A stretch of 64,000 nucleotides of DNA from an uncultured Sunxiuqinia sp. (GTDB taxonomy: Bacteria; Bacteroidota; Bacteroidia; Bacteroidales; Prolixibacteraceae): positions 62,001 through 126,000 of the forward strand of contig NZ_CANLZV010000012.1 in the NCBI RefSeq assembly GCF_947495665.1. The letters run 5' to 3'. The notes beneath the pieces were generated by a model. The model had not been told where the DNA came from, searched no databases, and was given only the letters and a program-made list of their open reading frames with translations. Numbering within the stretch: position 1 is the first letter of the stretch; the number at the start of each line of letters is the position of its first letter. The position numbers and the translations under genes are program-made. This document shows positions 1 through 11,632 of this stretch, piece after piece.

Positions 1-41
1 CACTCCCATCCGCCAAGAATTCTTGGCGAAATAATAATTAG

Positions 42-3278
<3,237 letters not shown>

Positions 3279-3435
3279 CATTAATATAGCGGCAGTGGAT
3301 AAAAATGACCCTGTAGTAAGGAATTTTTGAGCCAATGGTGTACTGGTTGAAGCATCGTGACGATCCATGGTTTCAACAAGTTTTTAACAGGTTAATTAGT
3401 TGGAAACATAGGTCAGAATAGCTATTTAAAAGATT

Positions 3436-4986
3436 ATGAAAGAGAAAAAAAATCTGCGGATATTATTGATTGTGATATGTTCCTGTGTTTTTTTGGTGGG
3501 ATATCAATTATTGAAGGGTAATGGTACCGAAACAGATATTGAACAAGGCGTTAAGCATCCTAACGTTGTCATTATATATGCCGATGACTTAGGATATGGT
3601 GATATAAGTGCTTATGGGGTAGGAAAACTTAATACGCCCAATATAGATCGGATAGCTACCGAGGGTATTCGGTTCGGAAATGGATATGCCACTTCTGCAA
3701 CCTGTACACCAAGCCGTTATTCATTGCTCACCGGGCAATACCCATGGCGTAATGCCAAAGCTCAGGTGCTTTCAGGAGACGCACCTTTTTTGATAGATAC
3801 TGAGCAGCCTACATTGCCAAAAATATTGAAGAATGCTGGCTACAGAACAGCCGTAGTAGGGAAATGGCATTTAGGAATGGGCGACGGCTATGTGGATTGG
3901 AATGAGACAATAAAATTAAATCCCAATGCCATAGGTTTTGATTATTCATACGTGATGGCTGCTACCAACGACCGTGTGCCCAATGTGTATGTTGAGAATG
4001 GTGATGTGGTTGGATTAGATAAAACCGATTCATTAAAGGTTAGTTACAAGAAAAACTTTGAAGGCGAACCAACCGGAAAAGCCAATCCTGAACTTTTAAA
4101 AGTAATGTATAGCCACGGACACGACATGAGCATTAATAATGGTATTTCCAGAATTGGCTATCAGAAAGGAGGGAAGTCTGCGCAATGGATAGATGAAAAT
4201 ATGGCAGATACATTTCTTGTAAGGGCGCAGCAATTTGTAAAACAAAGAAGTGACAATCCATTCTTCCTGTTTTATGCCCTGCACCAGCCGCATGTGCCGA
4301 GGGTGCCACATCCCCGATTTGTGGGCACAACAGGAATGGGACCGCGTGGCGATGTTATTGCAGAAGCAGATTGGTGTGTTGGTGAATTTCTGAAAACGCT
4401 GGAGCAGGAAGGGCTAATGGAAAACACCCTTATTGTATTCTCGAGTGACAATGGGCCGGTCCTCGATGACGGTTATTTGGACGAATCGGCAGAGAAAGTA
4501 GGTGATCATACACCCGCCGGTCCTCTCAGGGGAGGTAAATATAGTTTATATGATGCCGGTACAAGGGTTCCTTTTATGGTGATGTGGAAAGACAAAATTA
4601 AACCGGGAGTGTCGGATGCAATTATTTCTCAGGTTGACCTGGTGGCATCCTTAAGCAAATTAACTGGGCAAACCGTCCCACAAACCGATAGCGAAGATAT
4701 GCTGGATGTGCTGCTTGGCCACTCGCAAAAAGGAAGAGAAAGTGTTGTTATCGAAGGGCTCTATCATCGAACAGCATTCAGGAAAGGCGACTGGATACTG
4801 ATACCTGCGTACGAAGGCACCAAAAAAGTGCGTTGGGGGGTCGATAATGAAACTGGTTTTGGATATGATACACAGCTGTATAATATTACAGACGATGTTG
4901 CGCAGCAGAATGATTTGGCAAAACAGATGCCTGAAAAGGTAAATGAGCTGATGGAAGAATTTAGAATAATTTTAGATGACAACTGA
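3436..4986 (+). CDS. Exported sulfatase, family S1 (formylglycine type)
   Basis: Hydrolyses sulfate esters, probably on a polysaccharide or glycan fragment outside the cytoplasm. The 516-residue protein starts with a basic n-region and a hydrophobic stretch (about residues 8-25), a signal or anchor segment. Sulfatase signature 1 is present as CTPSRYSLLTG; its Cys (C90) is the residue a maturase converts to formylglycine. Signature 2 reads GYRTAVVGKWHLG. Metal-binding acidic residues sit near the N-terminus in YADDLGYGD and later in SSDNGP. No maturase gene is in the window. The gene follows the GH2 beta-galactosidase on the same strand, which suggests a shared substrate. Family membership is secure; the position of the sulfate removed is not predictable here. 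Confidence 0.93.
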   Translation: MKEKKNLRILLIVICSCVFLVGYQLLKGNGTETDIEQGVKHPNVVIIYADDLGYGDISAYGVGKLNTPNIDRIATEGIRFGNGYATSATCTPSRYSLLTGQYPWRNAKAQVLSGDAPFLIDTEQPTLPKILKNAGYRTAVVGKWHLGMGDGYVDWNETIKLNPNAIGFDYSYVMAATNDRVPNVYVENGDVVGLDKTDSLKVSYKKNFEGEPTGKANPELLKVMYSHGHDMSINNGISRIGYQKGGKSAQWIDENMADTFLVRAQQFVKQRSDNPFFLFYALHQPHVPRVPHPRFVGTTGMGPRGDVIAEADWCVGEFLKTLEQEGLMENTLIVFSSDNGPVLDDGYLDESAEKVGDHTPAGPLRGGKYSLYDAGTRVPFMVMWKDKIKPGVSDAIISQVDLVASLSKLTGQTVPQTDSEDMLDVLLGHSQKGRESVVIEGLYHRTAFRKGDWILIPAYEGTKKVRWGVDNETGFGYDTQLYNITDDVAQQNDLAKQMPEKVNELMEEFRIILDDN

Positions 4987-5260
4987 TTCATAGTAAGGAG
5001 TTAGCTGGCGAGGCTCATTTAAGTTGTTATCCAGTTATGCATTAAAAAGATATTGATTGGGTTTTGTTCTGTTGGCAAGCAAGGTAGCGGATTGTTAGGC
5101 GATGGAGCCTTTCTTATTACCTAGTTGTGATTTAAAATGCTGTCTTGGTTCCCGTTAAATTTTGATGAGATTATTTGACCTTAACCGAGAATAAATTACA
5201 GGGTAGTTATAGATGGATATAATCTCTAATTTGATCCATTTGGAATAATCAACGTTCGAA

Positions 5261-5375
5261 TGTTCCAATGTTCCAGTCTATTTGAGATATTCTAAATTCT
5301 GATATTAGAATCTTGAATATTATCTCAAGCATTCTATTTTAGAATGGAAAATGAAAAGATTGGAACATTGGAACA
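5261..5375. repeat. 15-bp perfect inverted repeat near left edge of the integrated element
   Basis: TGTTCCAATGTTCCA at 5261-5275 returns as its exact reverse complement at 5361-5375. The 85 bases between them contain further small palindromes such as ATTCTattttAGAAT. Each arm is itself a tandem of GTTCCA-like half-sites. The structure lies just beyond the stop codon of the last gene of the integrated element, so it could be an element end, a recombinase arm-binding site or a transcript end structure. The rest of the 4987-5404 gap shows no gene. Confidence 0.6.
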
Positions 5376-5404
5376 ATTTTAGAAGGATCTATTTAGATGC
5401 ATCA

Positions 5405-6706
5405 TCAGCAAATCTGTTTCTTGGGTTTCCAGTTCAATTTTTTTCGAAGATTTCCTAAGGAGCAAGAGTATTGTCTAGAGTGAATCTGTTTTTTTGCAAA
5501 AGCGCAGTTAAATCGAGTTTTATTGTTGGTGCAATGAAACCCTAGATCTTTTAATACCTGTTTTAATACAAATTCATCAGTCCTATCTAGTCCTAGGTAA
5601 TCTCTAGCAGGAGAAATAGCAAACTGGATATCGTTGTCATTTGAATAAGAAAACCACAGATCATTTAGAAGTCCTAAGAAAGTAGTTGTTGTTATGTCCA
5701 TAACTTCGAAGTACCTTTCCCCCTTTACAATTTTGTTTAGGGCAGGAGTCTTATAAGCCTCATAAGGAAACCAAAACCGTGTTGAATTATTCCAGAAGAA
5801 TTGGTGATGATTCATAAGATAGTCCAAAAAATTAGGTAATTCTGCTTCAATCTTATCTAACAAGAATGGATCCTCACTGTTAGGGGCAAGAGGAGCAACT
5901 TCTAATACGAAATACCTGTTCTCTTCTATATCGACTTCAGCAAAGTCTGCAATCTCATTTGATGCCATTACGAACTTAGTATAGTTTGGAACACTCAAGT
6001 GATTTTTAAATTTAGCATTGATGATTCGACTAGAACTAGTTGCTTCATTACGTATGGCTACTTGGAGTCTTTTGTTGATGCAAGCTTCATCTACTAAAAC
6101 AAAATTTTTAGTTCCCCATGTCAGATTGAATTGAGATTCAAGGTCTGAGGATGAAACTAATTGAGCATTGTTTTGAAACATTAATTCAATTAATCTGAGA
6201 AATGTTGTTTTGCCAGTACTTCGCTCTTTTGATAAAAGTACTAGAATCGGTAGACGTTGTTTGGGATACTTCCAGGCAATAGCTAGATATTCTAGGATTA
6301 ATTCGGTATAGGTGTGTTTTGAGAAGGGGAAAGGTTTTGAGTATGGAGCAATATGCTTTAAAAACTTTAAGATTGTTGGCCAATTTGTAGATTTATTATC
6401 TGTTACAGTATGTTGCCCCTCTGGATGAGACGGTAAGTCGTATAGATTAAAATTTCTCACACCATCTCCTAAGTCGATTGAACGGTTATAGGTATTAGGA
6501 GTGTTGTCCGGTTCTATTGTAAAACCTGCGTAAACAGGAATCTGATGGAAATTTTCTTTTGGAATATTGTAAACTTTAATTAAAGTTAGAGGACTAACTT
6601 CGTCTAATAATGCAAAGGTATTTCTTCCATTCGAACTTAGTCGATATACATAGTATTCAGATTTTATAAAGAAGTGTTCAAGTTTAAAATGCTCTGTATT
6701 GACCAT
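5405..6706 (-). CDS. Primase/helicase-like P-loop ATPase (SF3 / DUF5906-like)
   Basis: 433-residue protein with a Walker A motif (ERSTGKTTF, near residue 166) and a Walker B-like FVLVDE about 40 residues later, followed by a VMASNE sensor-like motif. This spacing fits superfamily 3 helicases and the primase-helicase proteins of mobile elements. The N-terminal third may be a degenerate primase or binding region; no catalytic primase motif is recognised. In such elements the protein opens DNA to replicate the excised form. It is the last gene of the minus-strand block and is separated from the upstream HTH gene by 236 bases that show short A+T palindromes but no gene. Function is inferred from motif and context. 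Confidence 0.7.
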   Translation of the reverse strand: MVNTEHFKLEHFFIKSEYYVYRLSSNGRNTFALLDEVSPLTLIKVYNIPKENFHQIPVYAGFTIEPDNTPNTYNRSIDLGDGVRNFNLYDLPSHPEGQHTVTDNKSTNWPTILKFLKHIAPYSKPFPFSKHTYTELILEYLAIAWKYPKQRLPILVLLSKERSTGKTTFLRLIELMFQNNAQLVSSSDLESQFNLTWGTKNFVLVDEACINKRLQVAIRNEATSSSRIINAKFKNHLSVPNYTKFVMASNEIADFAEVDIEENRYFVLEVAPLAPNSEDPFLLDKIEAELPNFLDYLMNHHQFFWNNSTRFWFPYEAYKTPALNKIVKGERYFEVMDITTTTFLGLLNDLWFSYSNDNDIQFAISPARDYLGLDRTDEFVLKQVLKDLGFHCTNNKTRFNCAFAKKQIHSRQYSCSLGNLRKKLNWKPKKQIC

Positions 6707-6942
6707 AATGATGAATTTTGAGTATAGAATACCTAGAAATATGATAGATATTAAGTATCTATTATTAGTATCGAAGCAGGTATCCTACACTTGATTAATA
6801 GTAAAAGTTTTGAAAATGGCTAGATCTTTGAAATTCAAGTCTTCAAATTTAGAGACTGATTTAAAACAACTCCGATAATGACTTCCAGGAATTATTTTGA
6901 AAGCATATAGTCGTTCCTTCTGACGACTCTACGTGCTTATCG

Positions 6943-7248
6943 CTATCTTTCAAAGCTCTCTAATGCGGAGTAAATTTCTTTTTTTCGGTAATAAATACGA
7001 TTACTTATTCGATGTGGAGTGAGAAAACCCTTCGCCTCCCATCGTTGCATTGTAAGATTTGTTTTAACTTTCAACAATGCCATAGCATCTTTTCGTGAAA
7101 GATACTCTGTTTGCTCCAGTTTTTGTTTTACCACATTCTCCGCGGTCGATTTGGCAACCTTGTCGATAATCTCCATTAGATCTTGAGCTCTTACTTCAAA
7201 CCTGAGAGCTCCAGGAATCTTTACAAGGTTAGTAAAGTCATACACCAT
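6943..7248 (-). CDS. Small helix-turn-helix DNA-binding protein (excisionase-like)
   Basis: 101 residues. The C-terminal half, starting at EYLSRKDAMALLKV, fits the helix-turn-helix family found in Bacteroidota excisionases and MerR-like proteins: recognition region LTMQRWEAKGFLTPHRI and a wing ending in YYRKKEI. The N-terminal half is probably a helical dimerisation segment. In integrated elements such proteins direct excision by bending att DNA or control the replication gene; here it sits between the recombinase side and the ATPase gene. It is named from motif resemblance only. Confidence 0.65.
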   Translation of the reverse strand: MVYDFTNLVKIPGALRFEVRAQDLMEIIDKVAKSTAENVVKQKLEQTEYLSRKDAMALLKVKTNLTMQRWEAKGFLTPHRISNRIYYRKKEIYSALESFER

Positions 7249-7340
7249 ACTTAATTATTTGTATTGAGACCGCGAAACAAATAAAGACTGTTTTATTAAA
7301 AGAGGGTAAAGTTTTTTTCAAAAAGTTCCCTTCTTGATAA

Positions 7341-8018
7341 TTAGGGGATTAATACGAAATCTTTTTCAATATATTTTTTGATGCGATTATAAATAATAGT
7401 CGAACCTTCCGTGTTGTATATGTTTAAGCGTCTATTATCTTCAGGTTTATTCATATTTGCTTTTGCAATTTCATTAGCTTCATCTAAAGTTAAAAATGGA
7501 GCTTGGTCGAAGATCTCAAGATCATGCATTATTAGGCTAACCATAATGCATTTTTCTTTTTTATTTTTCATTGGGAAAAGTTCATTGATTAAATAAAAGA
7601 AGCCATTGATAAGGTATTTTATTGGATCGATTTCCAAGACTAAATGTAGTAGCTGAATTTCTTGGCCGATTAGATATCTGATTCTGGTTTCTCGATGACA
7701 TATATCTGAATTGTAGAAACTTTTCGCTTCCAAGTATTGCTTCTTTATTTTGGGTCTCAGCTTTTTATAAACTTTGGTATAATAGGATCTGTAGATTATT
7801 TCAGTAACAACAGGATTCCACTTAGTATGTGCAGCCTGGTCTGATAACTCCGAGATGGTTTGACTTTGCTCCAGAAATGTATCAAAAAAACAACCTGCCT
7901 CCTCAAACATTTTTTGATCCATATCTTCAAAGGCCTTATTTTGTATTCTCTCAAACCCAATAGTTCGTCTTCTAAAGCTCAAAATCTGATTGAGAAATTC
8001 GTTTGATATTCTAGTCAT
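7341..8018 (-). CDS. Hypothetical protein of the integrated element
   Basis: 225 residues, no family recognised. It is predicted mostly alpha-helical and rich in Lys, Tyr and Ile, with no signal peptide and no obvious catalytic motif. It starts 6 bases after the end of the recombinase gene on the same strand, so the two are probably cotranscribed. RteC-like regulators of Bacteroides conjugative elements occupy similar positions, but I see no clear RteC signature. It may be a regulator or the only cargo of the element. Confidence 0.6.
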   Translation of the reverse strand: MTRISNEFLNQILSFRRRTIGFERIQNKAFEDMDQKMFEEAGCFFDTFLEQSQTISELSDQAAHTKWNPVVTEIIYRSYYTKVYKKLRPKIKKQYLEAKSFYNSDICHRETRIRYLIGQEIQLLHLVLEIDPIKYLINGFFYLINELFPMKNKKEKCIMVSLIMHDLEIFDQAPFLTLDEANEIAKANMNKPEDNRRLNIYNTEGSTIIYNRIKKYIEKDFVLIP

Positions 8019-8024
8019 TTTAGA

Positions 8025-9227
8025 TTAATTGTGTTGCGATTCCCAGTGCTTTAAAAGCATCTCGGCATGCTCTTCTTCATTTACTTTGATGTAGCTATAG
8101 AATGCTTTCTCTGTTTTATGTCCAGTGATGGCCATTATGCTGATGGATGGGAAGCCAGACTTATAAAGGTTGGTTGCGAATGATCTTCTGGCGGTATGGC
8201 TAGTGACCATTTCCCATTTCTCTTTAACTTCAGTTTCTCTTCGGCCACCTTTAGTTAGACTTTTTGATATTTTTTCTGAAAAATTAGCTGTTTTGCAGAC
8301 TTCTTTAATATAATCATTGAATTTTTGATTGCTAATCATTTTTGGAAGCTCTCCATCGTATTTTTCAATAATCGAACGTATTACGGGATGAAGTGGGATT
8401 ACTACACGTTTTTGCGTTTTCTGTTGTTCGAGATGAATAAAGTTGCCTTTAATATTGTCGTGATTTACTTTATCCAGGTCGCTAAATCTACAGCCAGTCC
8501 AACAGCCTATAAGGAATATATCTCTAGCTTTGTCTAAGTATGGTTTTGAGGATAAGTTTAGTTTAGATATGATATTTAGCTCCTCCTCACTTAAGTATAT
8601 ATTATAAGATTCTTCTGTTTGCTTTTTGAAGCTCTGATAACTTGTGTTGTTATGAATATTTCGTTCTAGTGCTGCTCGACAGAAGACCTTGAGATTTTTA
8701 ATTCTTGAAGCAATCGTATTCTTTGCGAACCCTTTTCCTGTTAAATATTTAATAAACTTGTAGTAAAAATCGATATCCAGATCATTCCATGTTAAGTCAG
8801 GGTTGAATTCTTTTAGGCTTTTTAGAGTGGAATGGTAAGCGCGGATAGTTCGGTATTCGTTCTCCGATTTGTCAATCCACTCTTGAATCCATTGAGACAT
8901 GGTGGTAGAGCTATTATTTTTGTGCTTCTCAGGGAATAGATATTTGTCGACAACATCATTTAACCAGCCGGTTGGATAAGTTCTTGTCTTTGCGGCTTCT
9001 TCCAATACGTGATTCTCAAGATTCTTTAGCCGAAGTTTCAAATTATCTTTTCCCTTAAAGCTTGTTCTCTTTAATTTCTGAGAACTTAGATCCCAATATT
9101 GTAGGGAGACTTTTTCCCCTGTCTTTGAAATTTGATCAGTTTTCCCGGATTTGAATCGAATCCGTATTGAAACCATTTGTTTAGGATCATCTTTCTTTGT
9201 TCTAACCTTAAAATATACATTTGGCAT
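8025..9227 (-). CDS. Tyrosine recombinase/integrase
   Basis: 400-residue site-specific recombinase that would integrate and excise this element. The N-terminal part has the Arm-binding and SAM-like core-binding domains usual for Bacteroidota integrases (about residues 1-200). The catalytic domain carries the first Arg in GCWTGCRFSDL, the HxxR pair in HTARRSF, the second His in ITGHKT and the tyrosine nucleophile in SYIKV (Y379). The length is normal and the catalytic set complete, so the enzyme is probably functional. It is the first gene of the minus-strand block and has an 11-bp inverted repeat about 30 bases upstream of its start. Confidence 0.93.
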   Translation of the reverse strand: MPNVYFKVRTKKDDPKQMVSIRIRFKSGKTDQISKTGEKVSLQYWDLSSQKLKRTSFKGKDNLKLRLKNLENHVLEEAAKTRTYPTGWLNDVVDKYLFPEKHKNNSSTTMSQWIQEWIDKSENEYRTIRAYHSTLKSLKEFNPDLTWNDLDIDFYYKFIKYLTGKGFAKNTIASRIKNLKVFCRAALERNIHNNTSYQSFKKQTEESYNIYLSEEELNIISKLNLSSKPYLDKARDIFLIGCWTGCRFSDLDKVNHDNIKGNFIHLEQQKTQKRVVIPLHPVIRSIIEKYDGELPKMISNQKFNDYIKEVCKTANFSEKISKSLTKGGRRETEVKEKWEMVTSHTARRSFATNLYKSGFPSISIMAITGHKTEKAFYSYIKVNEEEHAEMLLKHWESQHN

Positions 9228-9254
9228 ATTGCTTGTGTTAGGTTATTAAAATGA

Positions 9255-9286
9255 ATAGGGTGCAAATAAACAGAATTGCACCCTAT
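9255..9286. promoter_or_regulatory. 11-bp inverted repeat upstream of the integrase gene
   Basis: ATAGGGTGCAA and its exact reverse complement TTGCACCCTAT are separated by 10 bases and lie 28-59 bases upstream of the recombinase start codon. The position fits an operator for the integrase promoter or a recombinase/excisionase binding site. Which one cannot be told from sequence. Confidence 0.5.
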
Positions 9287-9410
9287 AAATGTGCACTCAA
9301 GTAATATTTTTTATAATTTCAGGAATACGGCATTGGTTGAATTGCCAGTTAACATAGGGGATTGATGTTTGTTGTGTATTATCTATTCTCATGAAAGAGG
9401 ACTAAAATTA

Positions 9411-9427
9411 TTCCCGTCGGGACTACT
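9411..9427 (+). other. tRNA 3'-end-like fragment, candidate attachment-site remnant
   Basis: A segment reading TTCCCGTCGGGACTAC looks like the T-stem and acceptor 3' strand of a tRNA, and a strong terminator follows directly. No matching tRNA 5' half lies upstream. Integrases of this type often recombine into tRNA 3' ends, so this may be the att remnant of the neighbouring element. A shared seven-base TTCCCGT occurs near 5153 on the other side, which is too short to be convincing. Confidence 0.3.
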
Positions 9428-9437
9428 TTTGAAAACT

Positions 9438-9480
9438 CAAAGCCCTTGTGATCTGGTTGATTGCAAGGGCTTTGTTTTTT
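9438..9480 (+). terminator. Rho-independent terminator
   Basis: CAAAGCCCTTG (9438-9448) pairs perfectly with CAAGGGCTTTG (9464-9474) and is followed by six T residues. It ends whatever is transcribed rightwards here, possibly a lost tRNA or a small RNA. From 9480 to 10230 no gene is seen; a GC-richer block around 9895-9970 is unexplained. Confidence 0.85.
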
Positions 9481-10230
9481 CAGGGGACAGGTTTGATTTT
9501 AAAATGCCCACAAAGAGAAGCCATAGGAGGCAATAGGTGCTCTTGTTATTATTGATAGAGTCGCTCCTTTTATCTTTTCATTTATGTTTAGACAGCAACC
9601 AGAGGTGTGCTGATTTTATTCCTGATTACAGTCGATAATTCTAAACTTTGGTTCTTATTTTTTGTCGTTTCAGGCAGAATGAGCCCTTCCTGGGAGGGAA
9701 ATTCACCATTTTTTCACTGTTTTTTTGATTGGCTACAATAGCCCAAAAGTGTCGTTCATGAGTTGAAATGGCCAGTTCAGGGCCTAAAATGCTTCATTCA
9801 TGAAGTCATGCCTGTTTTCTTACTACTCCTGTTGCATTTTCTTTACTTTTGGCTCTTTGTGAAAGGGCTGTTTGTCAGCTCTTAATATAATAAATTGCGG
9901 CGTTACTCGGAAATGGGACTGAGGAGGCGGAGCTGTGAAAAAACGGCACGAAAGCCGGAGCTTGAGTTAGTGTATAAAACAATGTTGTGAACATAGTTTC
10001 AGAACCTTGATTGCAAGGATTACAAGTTCAGAAAGCCTCCCAAAAACGTTCTGCTTATCTTAGTTTGAACCAAAAAAACAAGAGAAAGCGGATATTGTTT
10101 AGATACCCTCCCTATTTTTTCCCCCTTTTGTTTGGATGATTCGATATTTACTGTTTTTTTCCGAAACGGAAAACACATAGCTTATAAGCAGGCAAGCCTG
10201 CCAGCAAACCTTAACCTATATAGAATTAGT

Positions 10231-10626
10231 ATGAGAAAGCCCTTAACCATTGCCGTTGATTTTGATGGCACCATCGTTGAGCATAAGTTTCCGGCCATAG
10301 GAAACGAACTTCCATTTGCTACGCATACCTTAAAAACGCTGCAGGAAAAGGGACATCGGTTGATTTTGTGGACCTACCGCAGTGGGCAGCAACTTGATGA
10401 GGCCGTTGATTTTTGCAAAGAGCGGGGACTAACGTTTTATGCAGTGAATAAGAATTATCCCGAAGAAAAGATGTCGGATAACATCAGCCGGAAGATTTTA
10501 GCCGATGTGTATATTGATGACCGCAACATTGGTGGCATGCCCAGTTGGACCGAGATTTACCATCTGATTCACCCCGAGGAAGCCCCGAAAAAGGAGAAAC
10601 AAAAATCCAAAAGTTGGTGGTGGTAA
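10231..10626 (+). CDS. Small HAD-like hydrolase (BT0820-type)
   Basis: 131-residue cytoplasmic protein of the HAD superfamily. Motif I appears right at the N-terminus as VDFDGT (nucleophile Asp and general acid Asp), a motif II Thr follows in LILWTYRSG, and an acidic pair lies in ADVYIDDRN. Such short Bacteroidota HAD proteins lack a cap domain; their substrates are not well known. The ATG at 10231 is chosen because the HAD fold begins immediately after it; an upstream in-frame ATG at 10132 would add 33 residues with no conserved features. It ends with a basic, Trp-rich tail. The exporter gene begins 92 bases downstream. Confidence 0.8.
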   Translation: MRKPLTIAVDFDGTIVEHKFPAIGNELPFATHTLKTLQEKGHRLILWTYRSGQQLDEAVDFCKERGLTFYAVNKNYPEEKMSDNISRKILADVYIDDRNIGGMPSWTEIYHLIHPEEAPKKEKQKSKSWWW

Positions 10627-10654
10627 TCGGCTGTCGCTTATGCTGTAAAAATGA

Positions 10655-10662
10655 TATCTTTG
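10655..10662 (+). promoter_or_regulatory. Bacteroidota -7 element upstream of the Wza-like gene
   Basis: TATCTTTG matches the TAnnTTTG consensus of the Bacteroidota housekeeping sigma factor. It lies about 57 bases before the ATG of the exporter gene, giving a leader of roughly 50 bases. No clear -33 TTTG is seen. Confidence 0.55.
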
Positions 10663-10718
10663 CGACCGTTATTGTCAACAACCGGCATTACATCACCCAG
10701 AAAATAACAGACAAACAA

Positions 10719-11510
10719 ATGAATTACCGTCAATTTGTAATCGGACTCAGTCTTCTTTTAAGTATTGGTCTATTCTCCTGCCGCAACAGCCAGGAGCTTG
10801 TATATATGCAGGATACCGCGAACCACGAGATCTTGGAAGCTTTGCCCGATTCCATTACTGAATACCAGGTAAAACCCGGCGATATCCTCTATGTCAGTAT
10901 TAAGTCGATGAATGCCGAGGTGAATGCCTTGTTCAACCCTGAAGCAGGCATGAGCACGCAGAGCTACAATTCCTTTCAAAAGTTCACCACGCCACAAGGT
11001 GCCTACCTCTATGGTTTTGAGGTGGACAAGGATGGCAACCTGCGACTTCCTATTTTAGGGCTGATTCCGGTGGCAGGAAATCCGCAGTCGGAAATTGAAG
11101 CCATTGTTCAGGCGCAGGCCGACAAGTACCTGAAAGATGCCATTGTGAAAGTGAAGCTGCTGAATTACATGGTGACCGTGCTGGGGGAAGTAAAGAATCC
11201 CGGGGTCTATTATAACTACAACAACAATTTCACCCTGCTGAGTGCCTTAGGCATGGCCAATGGGAACACCGATTTTGCCGACATCAAGAAGGTCACCATT
11301 ATTCGCCCCATGGAAAGTGGTAAAAAGGTGATCAAGCTTGACTTGTCCAATAAGGAATCCTGGATGTCGGAAGCCTTCTATTTATATCCCAACGACTATG
11401 TATTTGTAGAACCCGACAAGCACAAGAACTTTCAGCTGAACAGTCAGGCTTATTCGTTGATGTTTTCATCGTTCAGCATCCTGTTAGCCGTCTTCGGATT
11501 TCTGCTGTAA
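10719..11510 (+). CDS. Polysaccharide export outer-membrane lipoprotein (Wza-like)
   Basis: 263-residue polysaccharide export protein that would form the outer-membrane channel for the capsule or exopolysaccharide made by the downstream locus. The N-terminus is a lipoprotein signal with lipobox Cys21 (IGLFSCRN). The poly-export domain begins at KPGDILYVSIKS, followed by SLBB-type beta-grasp segments (VTVLGEVKNPGVY) and a C-terminal hydrophobic segment (last 20 residues) that may span the outer membrane. ATG at 10719 is chosen because the lipoprotein signal follows it. The Wzc-like kinase gene is 122 bases downstream, the standard pairing. Confidence 0.92.
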   Translation: MNYRQFVIGLSLLLSIGLFSCRNSQELVYMQDTANHEILEALPDSITEYQVKPGDILYVSIKSMNAEVNALFNPEAGMSTQSYNSFQKFTTPQGAYLYGFEVDKDGNLRLPILGLIPVAGNPQSEIEAIVQAQADKYLKDAIVKVKLLNYMVTVLGEVKNPGVYYNYNNNFTLLSALGMANGNTDFADIKKVTIIRPMESGKKVIKLDLSNKESWMSEAFYLYPNDYVFVEPDKHKNFQLNSQAYSLMFSSFSILLAVFGFLL

Positions 11511-11632
11511 CAACTCCCTGTTGCCAATAAGAAAGAACGAAAGAGGAAGAGGGACTGACAAGCTTTGGTCTGCGCCATTCAAAAAAAAAAGAAACAAAAC
11601 AACAACTTAACATTACCTCAAGCATACCCAAC

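Larger units (their letters stand above)
5261..9480 (-). mobile_element. Compact integrated element with tyrosine recombinase and primase/helicase-like ATPase
   Basis: Four genes all read on the minus strand: recombinase, unknown protein, HTH protein and SF3-type ATPase. The block is clearly more AT-rich than the flanking genes. It resembles minimal satellite or integrative mobilizable elements, with an integration gene, a small DNA-binding protein and a replication ATPase. No capsid, terminase, relaxase or recognisable cargo gene is present. The borders given are tentative: the left is set at the inverted repeat at 5261 and the right at the terminator ending near 9480. I could not find a convincing direct repeat marking attL and attR. 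Confidence 0.6.

Noticed and set aside
5255-5275. GTTCGAATGTTCC as a tRNA T-loop
   Set aside because: No cloverleaf can be formed around it; the bases belong to the inverted repeat.
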